From Candidatus Pelagibacter sp. (GTDB lineage: Bacteria > Pseudomonadota > Alphaproteobacteria > Pelagibacterales > Pelagibacteraceae), in NCBI GenBank assembly GCA_002692055.1, contig NZJW01000015.1:91089-141728 (forward strand): a stretch of DNA of 50,640 nt. Reading direction: 5' to 3'. The notes below the pieces were generated by a model that worked only from the letters and a program-made list of their open reading frames with translations, had not been told where the DNA came from and searched no databases. Numbering within the stretch: position 1 is the first letter of the stretch; each line of letters starts with the position of its first letter. Shown piece after piece: positions 1 through 8,234 of this stretch. The translations under genes and the position numbers were made by a program.

Positions 1-312
1 ATCGCCATACAACACTAAAAATTTATCATTTCTTTCAATTTTTACTTTATTTAAAAATGTGTGAACTGCATTCCCTGTGCCTAATTGTTGAGGTTGAATA
101 ATAAAGTTTTCTTTCGGAAATATTTTTTTAATAAAAGTCATATTTTTATTTATTATTATGAAAATTTTTTTTGGCTTAAGTAATTTGGACTCATCCAATA
201 CATGCGCTAACATCGTCTTGTTATTTAATTCGTTAAGAACTTTGGGTATGTCTGAATTCATTCTTGTACCTTTCCCAGCAGCAAGAATTATAATATTAAG
301 TGGATTTGCCAT
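1..312 (-). CDS. glmU: GlmU N-terminal uridylyltransferase domain, partial (runs off left edge)
   Basis: This gene is absent from the ORF track because it is cut by the window edge. Translating the reverse strand from the ATG at 312 gives 104 codons without a stop. The nucleotidyltransferase signature LAAGKGTRM followed by PKVL sits near the N-terminus. QPQQLGTGNAV, which binds the uracil, follows at about residue 75, and the fragment ends in LVLYGD, where the family has a metal-binding Asp. In the family this domain makes UDP-N-acetylglucosamine from GlcNAc-1-phosphate and UTP in the cytoplasm, for peptidoglycan and lipid A. Whether the C-terminal acetyltransferase domain is present cannot be seen. 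The gene is divergent from gph with 64 bases between start codons. A stand-alone UDP-sugar pyrophosphorylase is the main alternative. Confidence 0.85.
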   Translation of the reverse strand, partial: MANPLNIIILAAGKGTRMNSDIPKVLNELNNKTMLAHVLDESKLLKPKKIFIIINKNMTFIKKIFPKENFIIQPQQLGTGNAVHTFLNKVKIERNDKFLVLYGD

Positions 313-376
313 AATTAGCTGATTAATATACTAATACATATCAGTATTAATTCACAAATTGTTACTTAATAAATTT

Positions 377-1066
377 ATGAAAAATAGTTTAGTATTTGAT
401 CTTGATGGAACCTTAGTTGATACAGCGCCTGATCTAATGTCTGCTCATAATTATGTAATGAAAAAGTATGGATATGAAGAAAAACCATTAGAAAGTATTC
501 GTCATTTAGCTGGTCGTGGTGCTGCTGCAATGCTGATTAAATCAATAGATGCAAAAGGTAATTTGGTTAAAAAAAATCCTATAGATTCAGATACCCACAA
601 ACAGATGACAAGCGATTTTATCTCTTTTTACAGAAAAAATATTTCAGGTCATTCAACAATTAGAAAAAATGTAATCTCATTATTAGATTGGTGTAAAGAA
701 AAGGATGTTGTGTGTGCTGTTTGCACTAATAAAAGAGAGGATTTGGCTGTAAAATTATTAAAAGAAATTAAACTCTATAAATATTTTGATTTTATTGCTG
801 GCGCTGATACTTTTTCATATAGAAAACCCGACCCAAGGCATCTTACTAATATTTTAGATATACTTGAGATAGATAAAAAAAATACTATCATGTTAGGAGA
901 TTCTGAAACAGATGCAAATACTGCAAAAGCTGCAAATATTCATTTTATATTGATAAATGATGGATATACTGAAAAAAACCTAGAAGATATTCATCATGAT
1001 CACTTAATAGAAGATTTTGAGATTGTAAAAAATATAGCCTCAAATTATTTAAAAATTAAAGAATAA
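377..1066 (+). CDS. gph: HAD-family hydrolase, phosphoglycolate phosphatase-like
   Basis: This is a HAD-superfamily phosphatase of 229 residues. Motif I (DLDGTLVD, residues 8-15) carries the nucleophilic Asp and the acid/base Asp. Motif II is the Thr in CTNK at about residue 120, and motif IV is GDSETD at about 173. The helical cap region between motifs I and II is typical of the Gph/PGP group, which dephosphorylates 2-phosphoglycolate arising from DNA repair or metabolism. The ORF track begins at a TTG at 359. I prefer the ATG at 377 because it places the DLDGT motif at the normal distance from the N-terminus. HAD substrate assignment from sequence is weak, so the substrate is inferred. Confidence 0.8.
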   Translation: MKNSLVFDLDGTLVDTAPDLMSAHNYVMKKYGYEEKPLESIRHLAGRGAAAMLIKSIDAKGNLVKKNPIDSDTHKQMTSDFISFYRKNISGHSTIRKNVISLLDWCKEKDVVCAVCTNKREDLAVKLLKEIKLYKYFDFIAGADTFSYRKPDPRHLTNILDILEIDKKNTIMLGDSETDANTAKAANIHFILINDGYTEKNLEDIHHDHLIEDFEIVKNIASNYLKIKE

Positions 1067-1096
1067 AAATTATAATTATTATAGTATAAGACAAAA

Positions 1097-2002
1097 ATGC
1101 ATTTTGTAAAAAAAGATCCTACGCAAAAAAAAGAGGAATTGGTAAAAAAATTAAAGAGTGGAAAATTATTGAGATTCCCAGGTGCATATAATGCTTTAGT
1201 AGCAAAATTAATTGAAAAAATTGGATATGACGGCGTTTATGTTTCAGGCGGTGTCATGGCTAATGACTTGGGCTTTCCAGATATTGGACTTACGACCTTA
1301 AATGATATTGCCAATCGCTCACATCAAATTGCTAGGGTCACAGACCTTCCTACTATTATAGATATTGATACTGGGTTTGGAGAAGCTATGAATGTATCAA
1401 GAACCATTCAAACAATTGAAACCTTGGGAATTTCAGGGTGTCATATAGAAGACCAAACCAATCCAAAAAGATGTGGTCATTTAGACAACAAGGAACTTGT
1501 ATCAACTCAAGAAATGGTAAAAAAAATTAAAGCTGCTGTAGATGCCAGAGTTGATAAAAATTTCTTAATTATAGCAAGATCGGATGCAAATGCTGTTGAG
1601 GGGTTAGAAAAAACTTTACAACGTTGCAAAGCATATATTGATGCAGGTGCAGATATGATTTTTCCTGAAGCTATGAAAGATGAGAAAGAATTTGAAAGAA
1701 TGAGAAAAGAGTTAAAATGCTATCTTTTAGCTAATATGACTGAATTCGGAAAATCTAAGCTTTTAACAAAACAGCAATTAGAAAATCTTGGATATAATAT
1801 AGTTATTTATCCCGTTACATCTCAAAGATTAGCAATGAAAAATGTAGAGGATGGTTTAAACCAAATTTTCAAAGATGGTCATCAAAATAATGTGATTGAT
1901 AATATGCAGACCAGAAAAAGGTTGTATGAAATAGTTGATTATGAGGAATATGGAGAGTTTGATAAATCAATTTTTAATTTTTCTCAAAAAGGTCATGAAT
2001 AA
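1097..2002 (+). CDS. prpB: Methylisocitrate lyase
   Basis: The protein has 301 residues and belongs to the isocitrate lyase/PEP mutase superfamily. The hallmark KRCGH at residues 124-128 holds the catalytic Cys, and DIDTGFGE at about 89-96 supplies Mg-binding acidic residues. The length suits PrpB (about 290-300) rather than isocitrate lyase (over 400). It would cleave 2-methylisocitrate to pyruvate and succinate in the 2-methylcitrate route for propionyl-CoA. The assignment is strongly supported by the next gene, a citrate-synthase-family PrpC that starts inside this stop codon (TAATG). Other superfamily members such as oxaloacetate decarboxylase or PEP mutase are less likely. Confidence 0.9.
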   Translation: MHFVKKDPTQKKEELVKKLKSGKLLRFPGAYNALVAKLIEKIGYDGVYVSGGVMANDLGFPDIGLTTLNDIANRSHQIARVTDLPTIIDIDTGFGEAMNVSRTIQTIETLGISGCHIEDQTNPKRCGHLDNKELVSTQEMVKKIKAAVDARVDKNFLIIARSDANAVEGLEKTLQRCKAYIDAGADMIFPEAMKDEKEFERMRKELKCYLLANMTEFGKSKLLTKQQLENLGYNIVIYPVTSQRLAMKNVEDGLNQIFKDGHQNNVIDNMQTRKRLYEIVDYEEYGEFDKSIFNFSQKGHE

Positions 2003-3114
2003 TGAGTTCCGAAATTAAGAAAGGTTTAGTTGGAGTTATCTCAGATGAAACTAAAGTCTCAGAAGTCATGCCTGATATCAACTCCTTAACTTACAGAGGT
2101 TACACAGTCCAAGATTTGTGTGCAAAATGCGACTTTGAAGAAGTTGCTTACCTATTATTACATGATGATCTTCCCAACAAAGATCAGCTTGAGGAATTTA
2201 AAAAAGAGGAGAGACTAAATAGACCTTTATCAGAAAGTTTAAAATCTATAATAAAAAATTATCCAAAAAATTCTCATCCTATGGATACAACCAGAACATC
2301 TGTTAGTCATATGGGTTTGGAAGATCCAGATACAGCTGATAATTCTAAAGACGCCAACATGAGTAAAGCAATGAGACTTCTTGCAAAAATTTCAACTGCA
2401 GTTGCAGCTGATTTCAGAGTAAGAAAAGGAGAGAAAATTATAGATCCAGATCCGAAATTAAATTTTTGTGAAAATTTTTTTAATATGTGTTTTGGTAAAG
2501 TGCCGAGTAAAGAAGTTATAAAAGCATTTGATGTTTCAATGACACTTTATGCTGAACATAGTTTTAACGCATCAACTTTCACATCGAGAGTTATTACAAG
2601 TAGTTTATCTGATATGCATGGGGCAGTTACAGGAGCCATTGCAAGCTTAAAAGGACCGCTACACGGCGGAGCAAATGAGGCTGTGGCTCATATGCTTAAT
2701 CAAGTTGGATCGCCGGATAAAGCTGAACAATTCATACTAAATAAGATAAAAAATAAAGAATTAATAATGGGGTTTGGACACCGTGTTTACAGAAATGGGG
2801 ACTCTAGAGTTCCTACAATGACAGAATATTATCACAAAACTGCTGAGTTTTATCAAAATAAAAAACTTCCTGAAATTTCAAAAATTTTGGAAGAAACAAT
2901 GTTGAGAGAAAAAAAAATTAAACCTAACCTAGATTTTCCAGCAGGCCCCACATATTATCTTATGGGTTTTGATATAGATTTTTTTACCCCAATTTTTATT
3001 GTATCTAGAATTACTGGTTGGGCAGCTCATGTTATGGAACAGTTTGATACTAACAAGCTTATTAGACCACTTTCAAAATATATAGGTGCTCCACATAGAA
3101 AAATTGAAAAATAG
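2002..3114 (+). CDS. prpC: 2-methylcitrate synthase / citrate synthase family
   Basis: This 370-residue citrate-synthase-family enzyme condenses an acyl-CoA (propionyl-CoA in PrpC) with oxaloacetate. Active-site blocks are visible: GPLHGGANEAV at about 217-227 and GFGHRVYRNGDSR at about 258-270, with the two catalytic His residues, and DFPAGPTYY near 312 with the catalytic Asp. The short length and the immediate linkage to prpB through a one-base TAATG overlap favour methylcitrate synthase over the housekeeping GltA. Translation is probably coupled to prpB. No prpD or acnD is in the window, so the dehydration step must be done by a gene elsewhere, perhaps aconitase (inference). Confidence 0.88.
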   Translation: MSSEIKKGLVGVISDETKVSEVMPDINSLTYRGYTVQDLCAKCDFEEVAYLLLHDDLPNKDQLEEFKKEERLNRPLSESLKSIIKNYPKNSHPMDTTRTSVSHMGLEDPDTADNSKDANMSKAMRLLAKISTAVAADFRVRKGEKIIDPDPKLNFCENFFNMCFGKVPSKEVIKAFDVSMTLYAEHSFNASTFTSRVITSSLSDMHGAVTGAIASLKGPLHGGANEAVAHMLNQVGSPDKAEQFILNKIKNKELIMGFGHRVYRNGDSRVPTMTEYYHKTAEFYQNKKLPEISKILEETMLREKKIKPNLDFPAGPTYYLMGFDIDFFTPIFIVSRITGWAAHVMEQFDTNKLIRPLSKYIGAPHRKIEK

Positions 3115-3382
3115 ACAATTATATCTTAATAAATATCTTTGGAAAAAAAGGTTACTATTAATTAAGAGTGATCAAGAGAATATATCCCAGATTAAACAAC
3201 AACTTGCTCAAGAAAAAAAAAATATAACTGATTGGAAAATAGAAGTTATTTTTTTTAATGATGAATATGTATACAACGTTATTCTGATTGGACTCGATGG
3301 TCTCATAAAGTTAGAAGAAGATAGTCTTAATCTAAATAAAATATTCAAATTAGTTTCAACAATGCCGATGGCAAATTTTTAG
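3104..3382 (+). CDS. DUF4174-like small protein
   Basis: The ORF of the track (3086-3382, GTG start) overlaps the prpC end by 29 bases. An in-frame TTG at 3104 leaves a shorter overlap and still precedes the conserved part, so the start is uncertain. The pattern LWKKRLLLIKSD, then LIGLDGLIKLEED, then a C-terminal LVSTMPM matches the thioredoxin-like DUF4174 family as I know it (W-K-R-hydrophobic start, IGKDG-type middle, MPMR end). No CxxC pair and no clear signal peptide are seen; many family members are exported. The function is unknown. The overlap with prpC suggests co-expression, but a role in propionate metabolism is not implied. Confidence 0.6.
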   Translation: MKNRQLYLNKYLWKKRLLLIKSDQENISQIKQQLAQEKKNITDWKIEVIFFNDEYVYNVILIGLDGLIKLEEDSLNLNKIFKLVSTMPMANF

Positions 3383-3383
3383 T

Positions 3384-3410
3384 ATAATTTACTTTTATAA
3401 ATTATTTTTT
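3384..3410. terminator. Weak A/T-only hairpin between convergent genes
   Basis: ATAATTTA (3384-3391) pairs with TAAATTAT (3398-3405) around a six-base loop and is followed on the + strand by a run of T. It lies between the stop codons of the convergent DUF4174 gene and the hydrolase gene, where a shared terminator would be expected. The stem has no G or C, so it is thermodynamically weak and the call is tentative. Confidence 0.3.
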
Positions 3411-4124
3411 ATTTTGATTAAAAAAATTAACTGTTCTTGTGGCAGCATCTTTCCATATTTTTTTATTATAACCTACTCCACCTTTATATTTTCTTGACTC
3501 CCAAGCGTGGCCACCTTTGTCAAAATAATGGACTTCAACTTTAGAACATTTTTTTTCAGCTTTTCTAATTTCAGGTTTTACACGTTCAAATGGCTGAACT
3601 TTATCTTTTTTTGGATGCAAAACTAACAAAGGATTACAATCTTTTTTAATATATTTGGCTGGGTAACCATTTAAACCACCTGTAAAATTCCAAACTCCAT
3701 AATGACTTGATGCAGCATTTACTTTTTTAGATCCTGCAAGATAAGTTGCCCAATAACCACCGTTTGAAAAACCAACAGCAAACACATTTTTTGGATCATT
3801 TTTTGTATCTTTTTTTATGATCTCAATTAGCTCGGATAAGTCATTCTCTATAGGTTTTCTAAAAATTGTCCAAGTTTTTCGTCTAGTTTTTGATGTTATT
3901 CCATGACGCTGGAAAAAATCTGGAACATATATTGCAAAACCTGCATTTAGGTAATCATTACCAATATAGCTCATTAAATAATTTGATTTAAAACCCCCGC
4001 TACTATGTAAAAGAATTGTTACTGGAAAAGGTCCATCACCTGATGGATATTTTTTCTCATGGTAGATGGGTTCTGCAACAACTTTAATTGTTAATAGAAA
4101 GAATACAATTATTATTAATCTCAT
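3402..4124 (-). CDS. Secreted dienelactone hydrolase-like alpha/beta hydrolase
   Basis: The protein has 240 residues with an N-terminal hydrophobic segment (MRLIIIVFFLLTIKVVAEP) that looks like a cleavable signal peptide ending near VVA-EP, so it is probably periplasmic. The alpha/beta hydrolase triad is readable: the nucleophile elbow GFSNGG at about 123-128, an Asp in LHPKKDK at about 175, and a His in GGHAWE near 210. HSSGG after the first strand forms the oxyanion hole. This order matches the dienelactone hydrolase (DLH) family. The substrate is unknown and aromatic-compound degradation should not be assumed. It is transcribed convergently to prpBC with no obvious functional link. Confidence 0.75.
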   Translation of the reverse strand: MRLIIIVFFLLTIKVVAEPIYHEKKYPSGDGPFPVTILLHSSGGFKSNYLMSYIGNDYLNAGFAIYVPDFFQRHGITSKTRRKTWTIFRKPIENDLSELIEIIKKDTKNDPKNVFAVGFSNGGYWATYLAGSKKVNAASSHYGVWNFTGGLNGYPAKYIKKDCNPLLVLHPKKDKVQPFERVKPEIRKAEKKCSKVEVHYFDKGGHAWESRKYKGGVGYNKKIWKDAATRTVNFFNQNKK

Positions 4125-4153
4125 GAGTGGAGAATATCAGACCTATTATTTTG

Positions 4154-5041
4154 TCAATTTTTTTTGTATAATGGGGAAATCTGTGAATAAATTACAGCAA
4201 GTATAATAAGGAATATACCAAATATCTTTATATTATTTAAAAATTGATCAAGAATAATCCACCCTGCAATAGCTGCGATAGCTCCTTCTAACGAAAAAAT
4301 AATCGCTACTGGCGCTGGACTTAAATTTTGTTGACCAAATATCTGAAGTAAAAAAGCAAAACCACTAGACAAAATACCAACGTATAAAATTTCTCTATAT
4401 TCTAATAAAATATTTGAAAATATTACTTCTTCAAAAATTGATGCTGGTATAAAAGTAAAAATAGATCCTATCAAACATTGTAGTGCTGCAATAGTAATTG
4501 GAAAATTAAAAAATCTTAACAATCTTGAGATAAAAACTATATGAAAAGACCAAAAAAGTGCATTAAATAAAGCGATACTATCTCCTAATCTTACAGTAAC
4601 ATTGTCTAGCTCAGTTAATAGCAATCCACCCAAAAAACATATTATAACCGATGGCCATACAGACCAATGAATATTTTTTGAAAAAAAAAAATATGAAACG
4701 AAAGGAACAAAAACAACATACAATACAGTAAATACTGCTGTATTAGCTACACCGGTGTAGAGTAATGCATATTGTTGAAGTGCATTACCATAAGCAACTA
4801 AAAAACCAATAAACAATAGGTAAGTTAATATTTTTTTAAAATCATAATTGTTTTGTATAATTTTTTTAAAGTCAATTAATATTAAAAATGGCAACAAAGT
4901 TAAAAAGCCTAAAAATAATCTTGCTGATGTAAATGTAAGTGGGCCAATATGATCCATTCCCATATCTTGGGCGACGAAAGCAGTTCCCCAAATAAACGCA
5001 GTCATCAATGCACAAGATAAAGAGAATAGTTTTTTGTTCAT
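4154..5041 (-). CDS. EamA/DMT-superfamily permease
   Basis: This 295-residue protein is almost entirely hydrophobic. About ten transmembrane segments are arranged as two EamA repeats, the first starting with AFIWGTAFVAQ near residue 15 and the second with ALFNALFWSFHIVFI near 155. The family exports or imports small metabolites across the inner membrane; the substrate cannot be told from sequence. The start codon follows directly on the T-tract of the nrdAB terminator and no Shine-Dalgarno sequence is possible there unless the hairpin is read through, so it may be translated from a leaderless or internally started message (inference). Confidence 0.8.
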   Translation of the reverse strand: MNKKLFSLSCALMTAFIWGTAFVAQDMGMDHIGPLTFTSARLFLGFLTLLPFLILIDFKKIIQNNYDFKKILTYLLFIGFLVAYGNALQQYALLYTGVANTAVFTVLYVVFVPFVSYFFFSKNIHWSVWPSVIICFLGGLLLTELDNVTVRLGDSIALFNALFWSFHIVFISRLLRFFNFPITIAALQCLIGSIFTFIPASIFEEVIFSNILLEYREILYVGILSSGFAFLLQIFGQQNLSPAPVAIIFSLEGAIAAIAGWIILDQFLNNIKIFGIFLIILAVIYSQISPLYKKN

Positions 5042-5073
5042 AAAAAAAGGGCGGTAGAGTATTACCGCCCTTT
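5042..5073 (-). terminator. Rho-independent terminator of nrdAB
   Basis: On the minus strand AAAGGGCGGTA pairs perfectly with TACCGCCCTTT (11 bp, six-base loop ATACTC), followed by an unbroken T7 that ends exactly at the eamA ATG. The GC-rich stem stands out in this AT-rich window. It lies about 18 bases after the nrdB stop codon and is oriented to stop transcription of nrdAB. Confidence 0.92.
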
Positions 5074-5090
5074 AATAATTTAAATACTAA

Positions 5091-6119
5091 TTACTTAGTA
5101 AAGTCAAATGCCTCAACCCAAGAACCTTTGGTAGAAGCTTTAGAATATTCTGTAGCTCTACCTTCAAAAAAGTTCATGTGCTCAACACCATTTAACATAG
5201 TATCAATCCACTCTAGAGGATTTTCTTTTACGTCGTAAATCTCTTCCATCTTAAGTTGAAGTAATCTTCTATTTGCAATCCAACGAATGTAATCTTTAAT
5301 TTGTTGTGCAGTTAATCCTTCTATTGGACCCATTTCAAAGGCCAAGTCAATAAAAGCATCTTCATGATCAACAATTGTTCTGCAAGCGTCTGTAATTTCT
5401 TTTTTCAAAGATGCATCTAGTAAACCAGGATTCTCAGCACAAAAAGTATTAAAGATTTTAATCATTGAATTACAATGTAAAGTCTCGTCTCTTACTGACC
5501 AAGTAACAACCTGCCCCATTCCTTTCATCTTATTAAATCTCGGAAAATTTAGCAGAATTGCAAAACTTGCAAATAATTGCAGCCCTTCTGTAAACGCAGA
5601 AAAAACTGCAACAGTTTTCGCGATCTCTCTTTTGTTATTAACATTAAAGTTTTGCATATAATCGTACTTATCTTTCATTTCTTTATACTTTAAAAATGCT
5701 GAATACTCTGACTCTGGCATTCCTATTGTATCAAGCAAATGAGAGTAGGCTGCGACGTGAATTGTTTCCATAGATGCAAAGGCTGTCATCATCATTAAAA
5801 CTTCTGTTGGTTTAAATACAGTTGTGTAATGTCTTAAATAACAATTATTTACTTCAACGTCTGCTTGAGTAAAAAATCTAAAAATTTGAGTCAAAAGATT
5901 TTTCTCATGAGCTGTTAAATTTTTTTGCCAATCTCTAACATCTTCTGCAAGAGGTATTTCCTCTGGCAGCCAATGAATTCTTTGTTGTGTTAACCAGGCA
6001 TCATAACACCACGGATACCTAAATGGTTTGTAAACTGCTTTTTCTTTTAATAATCCCTCGTTATCACAATACCCATCATAATAACCTGACTTCTCCTCAA
6101 TTTTTGGCGCTACTGACAT
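5091..6119 (-). CDS. nrdB: Class I ribonucleotide reductase, beta (radical) subunit
   Basis: NrdB supplies the radical for reduction of ribonucleotides to deoxyribonucleotides. The ligand pattern of the dimetal site is visible: METIHVAAY (Glu, then His three residues on, then the Tyr that would carry the radical), FTEGLQLF and RDETLH (Glu and His). The Tyr is retained, so a class Ic Phe variant is excluded. The track starts at a GTG at 6128. I choose the ATG at 6119 (MSVAPKIEEK) because GAGGAG lies about eight bases upstream. The start overlaps the nrdA stop by ten bases, so translation is coupled. The result is 342 residues with no extra N-terminal domain. A strong terminator follows. Confidence 0.95.
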   Translation of the reverse strand: MSVAPKIEEKSGYYDGYCDNEGLLKEKAVYKPFRYPWCYDAWLTQQRIHWLPEEIPLAEDVRDWQKNLTAHEKNLLTQIFRFFTQADVEVNNCYLRHYTTVFKPTEVLMMMTAFASMETIHVAAYSHLLDTIGMPESEYSAFLKYKEMKDKYDYMQNFNVNNKREIAKTVAVFSAFTEGLQLFASFAILLNFPRFNKMKGMGQVVTWSVRDETLHCNSMIKIFNTFCAENPGLLDASLKKEITDACRTIVDHEDAFIDLAFEMGPIEGLTAQQIKDYIRWIANRRLLQLKMEEIYDVKENPLEWIDTMLNGVEHMNFFEGRATEYSKASTKGSWVEAFDFTK

Positions 6120-8050
6120 GATAAACACTCCTCATAATCTGTTGTTTGTTGTTTTTCTTGGTTTTTTTGCTTTTTAGTTTTAGCAAAACTATCATTCACG
6201 ACTTCAGCACGTTGGATCGATTTTGATCTGCAGTAATAAAGGCTCTTTAAACCTTTTTTCCATGCTTGATAATGAATCTCGTGTAACTCCTTTTTATGAA
6301 TATCTGCAGGAATAAAAACATTTAAAGATTGTGCCTGAGAAATATATGAAGTTCTGTCTGCTGAATGATCTATTAACCACCTTTGGTCAATTTCAAATGC
6401 AGTTTTAAAAACATCTTTTTCATCTTGAGATAAAAAATCTAAATGATTAATTGAACCTTGGTTAGTCGTAATCGAGGACCAAACTTCATTGGTGTCTTCA
6501 TTATACTTTTGTAAAATTTTTCTAAGATATTTATTTCTAACATTAAAAGAACCCGAAAGAGTTTTGTGTGTGTAACTGTTAGCCGCGATAGGTTCTATAC
6601 CTGGTGATGCCCCTCCGCAAATAATTGAAATTGAAGCCGTTGGTGCTATAGCTGTTTTATTTGAAAATCTCTCGTTAATTCCATAATCAGCTGCGTCAGG
6701 GCACGGGCCTCTTTCATCTGCTAATTTTTTTGATGCTGTATTTACTTCCTTATCAATAAGCTGGAACATCTTTTTATTCCAAACTTTGGCCATCACAGAC
6801 TCGATTGGTATCATATTTTTTTGCATGTAAGAATGAAACCCCATAACACCAAGACCTACACTTCTTTCCCTCATTGCAGAATATTTGGCGTCATCGAAAG
6901 ATTCAGGTGCACGATTAATAAAATCTGTTAGAACATTATCTAAAAATCTCATAATATCTTCGATAAAACCTGGTTCATCTTTCCACTCATTATAATTTTC
7001 TAAATTTAAAGATGATAAACAACATACCGCTGTCCTATCTTTTCCATACTTATCAATCCCAGTTGGGAGAGTTATCTCACTACATAGATTAGAGGTTTTG
7101 ACTGTTAAACCTGCTAGTTTATGGTGCTGTGGGATCATTCTATTTACAGTATCAATAAAAACAATATATGGTTCACCGGTTTCAACTCTGGCCGTTAATA
7201 ATCTGATCCATAAGTTTCTTGCTTTTATTGTAGATTGGATAGTTCCATCATAAGGACTCTTAAGCGCCCAGTCGCCATCTGTTTCAACAGCTCTCATGAA
7301 GGCATCTGTAACCAAAACCCCATGATGCAAATTTAATGCTCTACGATTGGGATCACCGCCTGTAGGTCTTCTCATTTCAATAAATTCCTCTATTTCAGGG
7401 TGATCAATTGGAAGATAACAAGCTGCAGATCCACGTCTTAAAGAACCTTGGCTGATTGCAAGTGTTAGTGAATCCATAACTTTAATAAATGGAATGATTC
7501 CAGATGTTTTTCCAACACGACCAACCTTTTCTCCAATTGATCTTAAATTACCCCAATAACTTCCAATTCCTCCGCCTTTGGCGGCTAACCAAACATTCTC
7601 GCTCCAAAGATTTACAATGCCATCTAATGAGTCGCTGGCTTCATTTAAAAAACATGAGATCGGTAAACCTCTTGTTGTTCCTGCATTTGATAAAACTGGT
7701 GTTGCTGGCATAAACCAAAGTTTAGAGATATAATTATATAATCTTTGTGCGTGAAGATTATCGTCTGCATAAGTTGCGGCAACTCTAGCAAATAAATCTT
7801 GATAGGACTCATTTTCACTTAAATATCTGTCAGTTAATGTAGCTTTTCCAAAATCAGTTAAATTTGAATCTTTAGATCTATCAATTTTAATTGTAATTCC
7901 TTTTTCATTTTGAAACAATTCTGTATCGTTAGACAGGCTAAATAAATCTGGTCTTTTTAAATCAGCATTAATTTTGCTAGATTTTTCAACTATTTTTTCT
8001 TTGTTTTCTTCCAAAGCAGTTTTTATTGCGAGAGCGATATTTTCTTGCAT
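6110..8050 (-). CDS. nrdA: Class I ribonucleotide reductase, alpha (catalytic) subunit
   Basis: The protein has 646 residues, against about 760 for E. coli NrdA. Catalytic features are present: SCFLNEASDSLDG with the first redox Cys, SNLCSEI with the Asn-Cys-Glu active-site trio, AVCCLSSLN with the second redox Cys, KSLYYCR with the paired Tyr that relay the radical, and a C-terminal ECLSCQ whose CxxC would accept electrons from thioredoxin or glutaredoxin. The N-terminal ATP-cone that gives overall activity control in E. coli NrdA is not recognisable: only about 75 residues precede the first conserved segment. It is the first gene of a two-gene operon with nrdB and has an AAGG-type ribosome site before the ATG. 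Confidence 0.95.
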   Translation of the reverse strand: MQENIALAIKTALEENKEKIVEKSSKINADLKRPDLFSLSNDTELFQNEKGITIKIDRSKDSNLTDFGKATLTDRYLSENESYQDLFARVAATYADDNLHAQRLYNYISKLWFMPATPVLSNAGTTRGLPISCFLNEASDSLDGIVNLWSENVWLAAKGGGIGSYWGNLRSIGEKVGRVGKTSGIIPFIKVMDSLTLAISQGSLRRGSAACYLPIDHPEIEEFIEMRRPTGGDPNRRALNLHHGVLVTDAFMRAVETDGDWALKSPYDGTIQSTIKARNLWIRLLTARVETGEPYIVFIDTVNRMIPQHHKLAGLTVKTSNLCSEITLPTGIDKYGKDRTAVCCLSSLNLENYNEWKDEPGFIEDIMRFLDNVLTDFINRAPESFDDAKYSAMRERSVGLGVMGFHSYMQKNMIPIESVMAKVWNKKMFQLIDKEVNTASKKLADERGPCPDAADYGINERFSNKTAIAPTASISIICGGASPGIEPIAANSYTHKTLSGSFNVRNKYLRKILQKYNEDTNEVWSSITTNQGSINHLDFLSQDEKDVFKTAFEIDQRWLIDHSADRTSYISQAQSLNVFIPADIHKKELHEIHYQAWKKGLKSLYYCRSKSIQRAEVVNDSFAKTKKQKNQEKQQTTDYEECLSCQ

Positions 8051-8234
8051 TTTTAGCCTTTTTGTTATTTATTAAGTAAAAACAACTACATGTTGTGTCT
8101 AATAAACTTAAGTATACTAATTGTACAACCTAAGCAAGAGAACATAGTATGAACTTTATAAAAAATCAACAAGAAAAATAAAGCCTGTTAATTATTAGCT
8201 TTAAAATGAATGGCTAATTCATTATTGATTTCTT
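8051..8234. promoter_or_regulatory. Divergent control region between nrdA and the phosphomannomutase gene
   Basis: This 184-base stretch holds no gene. On the minus strand TATACT (8116-8111) is a good -10 candidate for nrdA, with a poor -35 near 8139-8134. Just downstream of that, 8082-8098 (ACAACTACATGTTGTGT) is an imperfect palindrome around ACATGT, which could be an operator. It resembles but does not match well the NrdR box known from other nrd promoters. Other short palindromes are CTTAAG (8107-8112), GTATAC (8112-8117) and TTGTACAA (8121-8128). On the plus strand, AATGAAT-GGCTA-ATTCATT (8205-8223) is a perfect 7-bp hairpin 11 bases before the phosphomannomutase ATG. Confidence 0.4.
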
